From Sipunculus nudus (taxonomy: Eukaryota > Annelida > Sipuncula > Golfingiida > Sipunculidae): DNA of 64,000 nt. The translations under genes were made by a program, and so were the position numbers. Under the pieces are notes generated by a model, which did not search any database, was not told where the DNA came from, and saw nothing but the letters and a program-made list of their open reading frames with translations. The stretch is taken from NCBI GenBank assembly GCA_026874595.1, contig CM049310.1, positions 34,909,558 to 34,973,557 on the forward strand. Reading direction: 5' to 3'. Shown here piece by piece: positions 58,801-64,000 of the stretch. Numbering within the stretch: the stretch's first letter is position 1; every line of letters starts with the position of its first letter.

Positions 58801-61539
58801 GAAACTGCTGGTGACCTTTTGTACATTTGGCATATAGGATGTGCTTTTTTAGTGAAACTTTTGTGACAAAACAAGACATGATCTGATGAAGCAAAACACG
58901 ACACTCCCAAAGAAATCAAGTTACTCAGAACATTCCGATTTGTAAAAGCTAAGCATTTTATAGTCCTAACTATTAAATGTCTCTTCTTAAACACCAAGAA
59001 AAGAATGAATAAGGTAATGACAATCATCTGAAAACTATGAAGCTGTGATGCAAAATGGATCCTTCATTAAATTAAGAAAACTAATCTAACACACATGGCA
59101 TGAACACACTAGACCAAGTGCTGCATATCAATAAATGAAGACTATTTTATGCTCAGACTGACACTATTATTTTAAAACAAGGGTTTAAACAACGTTAATG
59201 TTGCATAAACCTCACATCTGGACACCTGCAAATGCTAAAAGCTGTCTTGAAAAGATATGCGATACCAAATCTGAACCAGTATTACAGAAATCCTGATATT
59301 TTCTGTCTTACTGCAGACCCCAAATGGAGAACATTTAACTCACCTGTATGAAGGATCATTAACTTCTGCTCTGAAAATAGAAATAAGAAAACAGTTACTT
59401 ACAAATAAATACATAAAAAGAATTCTCTCTTGTTAGCAATGCTTGAAGTGTCAAATTCATGAGCACAAGCAATTGCATATACAATGTTTGTTGACAAATT
59501 AAGCTTTATTATGTATTTATAAGTTGCAAATCCAATCATTTTCTTTATAAATGAAGGTAGCAGATAATTCAGGCTTGTTTCTCTTCCTTTAATGGAATGT
59601 TCACAAAATGTATGGCTCAAGCCTCAACTTCTGTGCAGCATCACAATGATTCAGATAAAAAACTGTGAGAGTGAAAAATTATTATACCAGCAAGTCTTCA
59701 GAAAACAGGAAGGAAAGTGAATCATTCAAATTAAGAGAATAAAGTATTATTGTTATTGACAGATGATACCAAGTTCAGAGGAAAAAAAAGAAGGAAACAG
59801 AACAGACATGAGTACCAAAGAATTTTTATTATTTTGAAAACTTAGCACAATGTTTGAACTGCAGATTTACATCTCCTGTTTCACCAAAAGAAATTTAAGT
59901 AAATTTAAATTTATTTTCAGAAGAACCAAGAACACAACAACAAAAAGTCTTAGCTGATCTACACCCAACCAAAATTCATTTGGTGTGACACTGATATGAC
60001 AGTTAAATTTGAAGAAAACAAACTAGTTTTGTCTCCAGTTAAATTCTGAGAGAATAATCCCTATCTGGATTGAGAGGGATTTCACAGAAAACCTTGGCAG
60101 GGTTAAGGACTTTATATTTCTCGCAAAAAGTCTGTAGTTCAGTTTTGGAAACAATAACTTTATCTCTTTCAATAAATTAAAAATAAACTGTTACAAACAT
60201 TTAAACATGTTCTTACAGCATTAACATGGACATAGTTAAAGAGTCTTTGATCAAAGTCTACTGCTAGCTTTTCAGCAGAAAATACCAGTTAATGGAGTTG
60301 TAGGCTATGTTTTTTTTTTAATTTATTATGGCAAAGTTCAGTGTCTAATAAGACTGAGTTTAGAAAGTAAATATTTATGTTTAAAAATTAATACTGCTTT
60401 TAACCACCTCATGCATGACTTACATGTTATATATAAAACATTTGAACAAATAGCCAAAACAAAGATATTGATAAATGACTCTTAATAACACTGATACCTA
60501 AAAAAGAAAAACCAACAAAAGAAAAAAATGCATAACTAGTAATTACTACTGTAACACTGACAAAAATAAAAATCTCATCAAGTTGATGCCTTATGTATAA
60601 ATGAAAATAAAATTATATCACTTGTCACCAAACCAATGTCTTGTGCTACTATCTTAAACAGTTTAAGGATTTCTTTTAATATGGCAAATTTACCAATACA
60701 CTTGTGGATTTAATACTTCTTCTGACAAACTAAAAGGAAGAGCTCTTCCATAAGAAAAGCTAGAGGTGTATCCAAATATTATTCATGTAAATTTTTTACA
60801 TTAAAATATAACTACACTTCCATGAGCTTTAATATGCAAAAACAGTTGTATAGCTATTAAGATTTACATACCTTAATTTTTAAGTGCTCTCTCTGTAACA
60901 TGGTGGTACCTATGAAAAGATTTCCTCAAAAAAAATTTGAACACCTGGGGTCTGAACTTCAGAGACTAACCATAACAGAATTATACCAATGTTGCTATGC
61001 CAAAAGAATTCTTGACAGCAAAGGCAGCAAATGCAATGAGTCACTATGTCAAACATGAAACAGCACCTGGTCTGAGGAAGTAATCAAGTGTTAGCTCATT
61101 TCTGGCATAATTATTGGACACAGTGCCCCCCTCACAATATATATGATATGTTTGTAAACACATACATTCCACCTACTTGGTATCAAACACTCAAAACAAA
61201 GGGAACTCCACATTCAAATGCATCTAAAAACCAATGTGTTTCCTCAAATTACTAGAGTTCAAGAGCAAAAACTGCCTGGCCACCTCATATATAAGCTTCA
61301 AAGTATTTCATGATATTAAAATTCAAATCCATCAAACAAATTCTGGTTCCATCGCTAACTGTTTGAACCTGTCACATATCTAATTCACATCCGTAACAAC
61401 AATTCAAGTTCCATCACAAAATTGTTTGGACCCGTCCTATATCCATAGGCACTGAAACTATTACAAAAACATAAAGCATATATATGTATGTATATCAGAA
61501 ATGGTTACTTTGGATATCAAGCAATGGGACAGATTTGGA
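58801..61539. other. AT-rich region, no gene called
   Basis: No recognisable coding frame. Two very short segments on the minus strand have splice-like edges (59344-59370 and 60872-60909); see findings. It could be the 3' end of a minus-strand gene whose body lies beyond the window, but this is not supported well enough to annotate. Confidence 0.3.
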
Positions 61540-62140
61540 AATCAATTACCAATTAGAGCAGAATGAAGTATTGAGAGAAATGGTAATATCAATAACCTAC
61601 ATGAGATTATAAATAAAATATTGAAATGTTTACGAGCCAATTATTAGAATAACCATGGCTGTCCACAACATAGCCCTGTCAGAATAGCCTTAAAACATCC
61701 CCAAGCTGCAGCTGATGTTTTTTAATATAAATTTTCATGAAAATCTGTAATGGGGTAAAATGGAACACAATTATTGTTATTTGCAGCAATTACCATTTTT
61801 GCTTTTCAGTGTAACATAGTATTTAAACTTTGAGGGATTAAGATTAAATCAATTACCAATTAGAGCAGAATGAAGTATTGAGAAAAATGGTTATACATGA
61901 GACCAAAAATAAAATATTGAAATGTTTAAAAGCGAATTATTTGAATAACCATGGCTGTCCACAACATAGCCCTATCAGGATAACCTTAAAACATCCCCAA
62001 GCTGCAGCTGATGTTTTTTAAATACATTTTTTATGGAAATCTGTAATGGGGTAAAATGGAACACAATTATTGTTATTTGCAGCAATTACCATTTTTGCTT
62101 TTCAGCGTAACATAGTATTTAAACTTTGAGGGATTAAGAT
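61540..62140. repeat. ~307-bp tandem duplication
   Basis: 'atcaattaccaattagagca' at 61541 and 61848, and 'aactttgagggattaaga' at both unit ends. The copies differ at a few percent of sites plus small indels ('gtaatatcaataacc' missing in the second). Confidence 0.85.
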
Positions 62141-62399
62141 GTTTTAAATCTCTCTCGTTTTGGTTTAATGTAAGCTTGAATCATATTTTAGCTAAATGCA
62201 GTGAAAATATACTAATATATTCACATTTGCAATCTACTCGATTAGGAAATACAAAGGAGTTATTCATATTAATGTCTTTCTTTCATAATATGTGCTTCCT
62301 TGAATGGATAAAAGGTAGCCTTGAGATGCAGAAGAGGTATGACTATAAATAATTATGAAGACATATTTTGAGGTTCCACATTATGTATTAATTTACCTG

Positions 62400-62740
62400 T
62401 ACTGATACATAACTGCTCTCTCAGAAGTAGCCTGTTATATGCTGGCCCATGCAAAATTCCAATAAACTTCCTTTGATCTATTTATTTCACTAAATTTAAC
62501 TATTCTTGGCCATTTTCGCTAATTTTATCTGTATAGGTTCCCCATTTTGCCATCATTGCATCAACTGCACTGATACAAAACTGCTCTATCAGTAGCCAGA
62601 TATATATTGACACAGGCCTTATTCTATAAAATATCTTTTAATATATTTATTTCACTCCATTTTACTGTTCTTAACCATTTCAGTTAATTTTATCTGAATG
62701 TCATGGTTAACCCATTCCCAAAATTAAGTCCAGTGTTAGC
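62400..62740. repeat. ~166-bp degenerate tandem duplication
   Basis: 'actgatacataactgctct' near 62400 and 'actgatacaaaactgctct' near 62567, followed in both by 'tttatttcactaaatttaact' type sequence and 'ttaattttatctg'. Confidence 0.7.
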
Positions 62741-64000
62741 ATTACATTAAGTACTGTTCCAACAAAGTTTTAACAGTCACTGCTAGAGGGCAGTAGTGGG
62801 TACTAGGTGTACAGTAAAAGCAAAATGATTTCAAATGCTGACATACACCTCTGGACTGGTTTACTCACATCAGTAAAAATGTTTAAAAAATCAGCAAAGG
62901 AAATCTGAGTAAATCTTATGAAAAATTTGTTACTTTTTACAGTCAACACAGGCTGCTATAAAATCCCATACTTCAACAACAGCATTTAAGACATATTTAA
63001 ACAAAGTCAGCATTTATGTTAAATATAACATTCAGGCAGTGCTGATTTATAAATAAATATCTTAAATATGTTGTTGCTGATTTAAAACAGTGACTGATAG
63101 TCAACACAGTATATATAGCACAATGCCCAGATAATGTGAAAGCTGAATATAAGAAAAAGGAATTTTCTTGGTGATAAAAATCAAATTCTTAAACAAAACT
63201 ACTATGCAACTACTGTGAAATAAATTAAATATTTATATTATGTACATCTTAACAAACATATGCTGTGCAACATGACAAAAACGCTTGAAAGCATAACCCT
63301 TTTCTTCATTTTAAGAAACACTTGCATTTTTTAAACAATACTTGACAAATATCTTGTAAACCAATATGAGTCATATTTGATAATGGTTGAAAATTATTAT
63401 TTAAATTGTTATTTAAAAATAACATCTCTGAAGAACAAAAAAAAAGTGTATCTGAAACAACAACAAAAGGGTAATTCCATTTTTTTTTAACGAATTCGCA
63501 CTTGTCAAACAAGCATTCAGATGAAAACTTGTACATGTCACAATCAAGCACAAGCTAGTATCGAATAAATAAATACATTTACAGGACTGAATGAACATTA
63601 GATATTCAAATAATTCACATCTTATGCCTTTCCAATTTCCTTCAGAAAGTTCCATGATTCACAGATGAAAAATGTTCACCTTACATTTATGAAACCTGTG
63701 AGATATTTTTTTCTTTTCAAACCATCCCAGCTGGCATTGGCTTGATGTTTACAAAACCTATTGCATAAAGTTTAACACCTGATGCCAATTTTTATTATAT
63801 GGAAACATATATAAATAGACTGAAGAGGATATTTTAAATTTCATTTGCTGACTTAACATTCATTTTGTGCATTCCTGAGGTAGAAGAATCAACATATGAT
63901 ATGTATAACCCTGAGCAATATAAGGCACAGTAGGGAAGTACATATGAACCATGACATTTCAGTAAACATACATGTGACTTATTACATGAAGAAAACCCTA
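62741..64000. other. AT-rich end of window, nothing recognised
   Basis: No frame, repeat or RNA gene that I can support; minus-strand frames near 63.3-63.7 kb have no recognisable motif. Confidence 0.35.

Overview
This is a eukaryotic window with about 38% or more of its length visibly repetitive. It is AT-rich, its genes are split by GT-AG introns, and it carries many transposon relics. The repeat types (tandem-core elements with terminal hairpins, Helitrons with satellite-like cores, Jockey-type LINEs, tRNA-derived repeats) and the NB-ARC/TPR protein family point to a lophotrochozoan, most likely a bivalve mollusc. That assignment is inference; nothing in the window proves the species.

Two protein-coding genes are supported, both on the + strand and tandem paralogues. 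Gene 1 enters the window already in progress (first visible exon at 42) and ends at 15581. Seven exons are visible; they encode the TPR half of the protein and a long Ser/Thr/Asn-rich C-terminal tail. Gene 2 (35695-57161, 13 exons, 885 residues by my splicing) is complete or nearly so: a short N-terminus, an NB-ARC P-loop ATPase core (GHPSAGKT, IYLLLDNVED, LGRLPLA), a winged-helix-like segment and a TPR array. The exons shared by the two genes have identical lengths and phases (98, 123, 129, 107, 79, 144 nt), so they arose by duplication. By architecture both are STAND/NLR-like switch proteins, plausibly for innate sensing or scaffolding. They differ mainly at the C-terminus: gene 1 continues for about 590 residues of low-complexity sequence, while gene 2 stops about 55 residues after the last TPR.

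The roughly 20 kb between the genes (15.6-35.7 kb) is mostly mobile DNA. The clearest structure is a four-level nest at 19.3-28.1 kb: a tandem repeat holds a decayed LINE (LINE-A), which is split by a 4.58-kb non-autonomous Helitron (TC start, hairpin, CTAG end, A|T target), which holds a younger L2/CR1-like LINE (LINE-B). A second Helitron copy lies at 17891-18795.

The introns also hold large elements. Two related composites (4549-7950 in gene 1, 40139-46227 in gene 2) start with a 13-bp-arm hairpin, carry a ~338-bp tandem array and end with the palindrome TGACCCATGGGTCA plus CTTGTT. Both contain a ~1.16-kb Helitron at the same internal site. A 485-bp hAT-type MITE with a perfect 8-bp target duplication lies at 51051-51535. 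A 12-bp palindrome, GGTGGCGCCACC, recurs in several otherwise different repeat families.

From 57.2 to 64.0 kb I see the gene 2 3' flank, some local duplications and no convincing gene, apart from two very short splice-flanked segments on the minus strand that could belong to a gene lying beyond the window.
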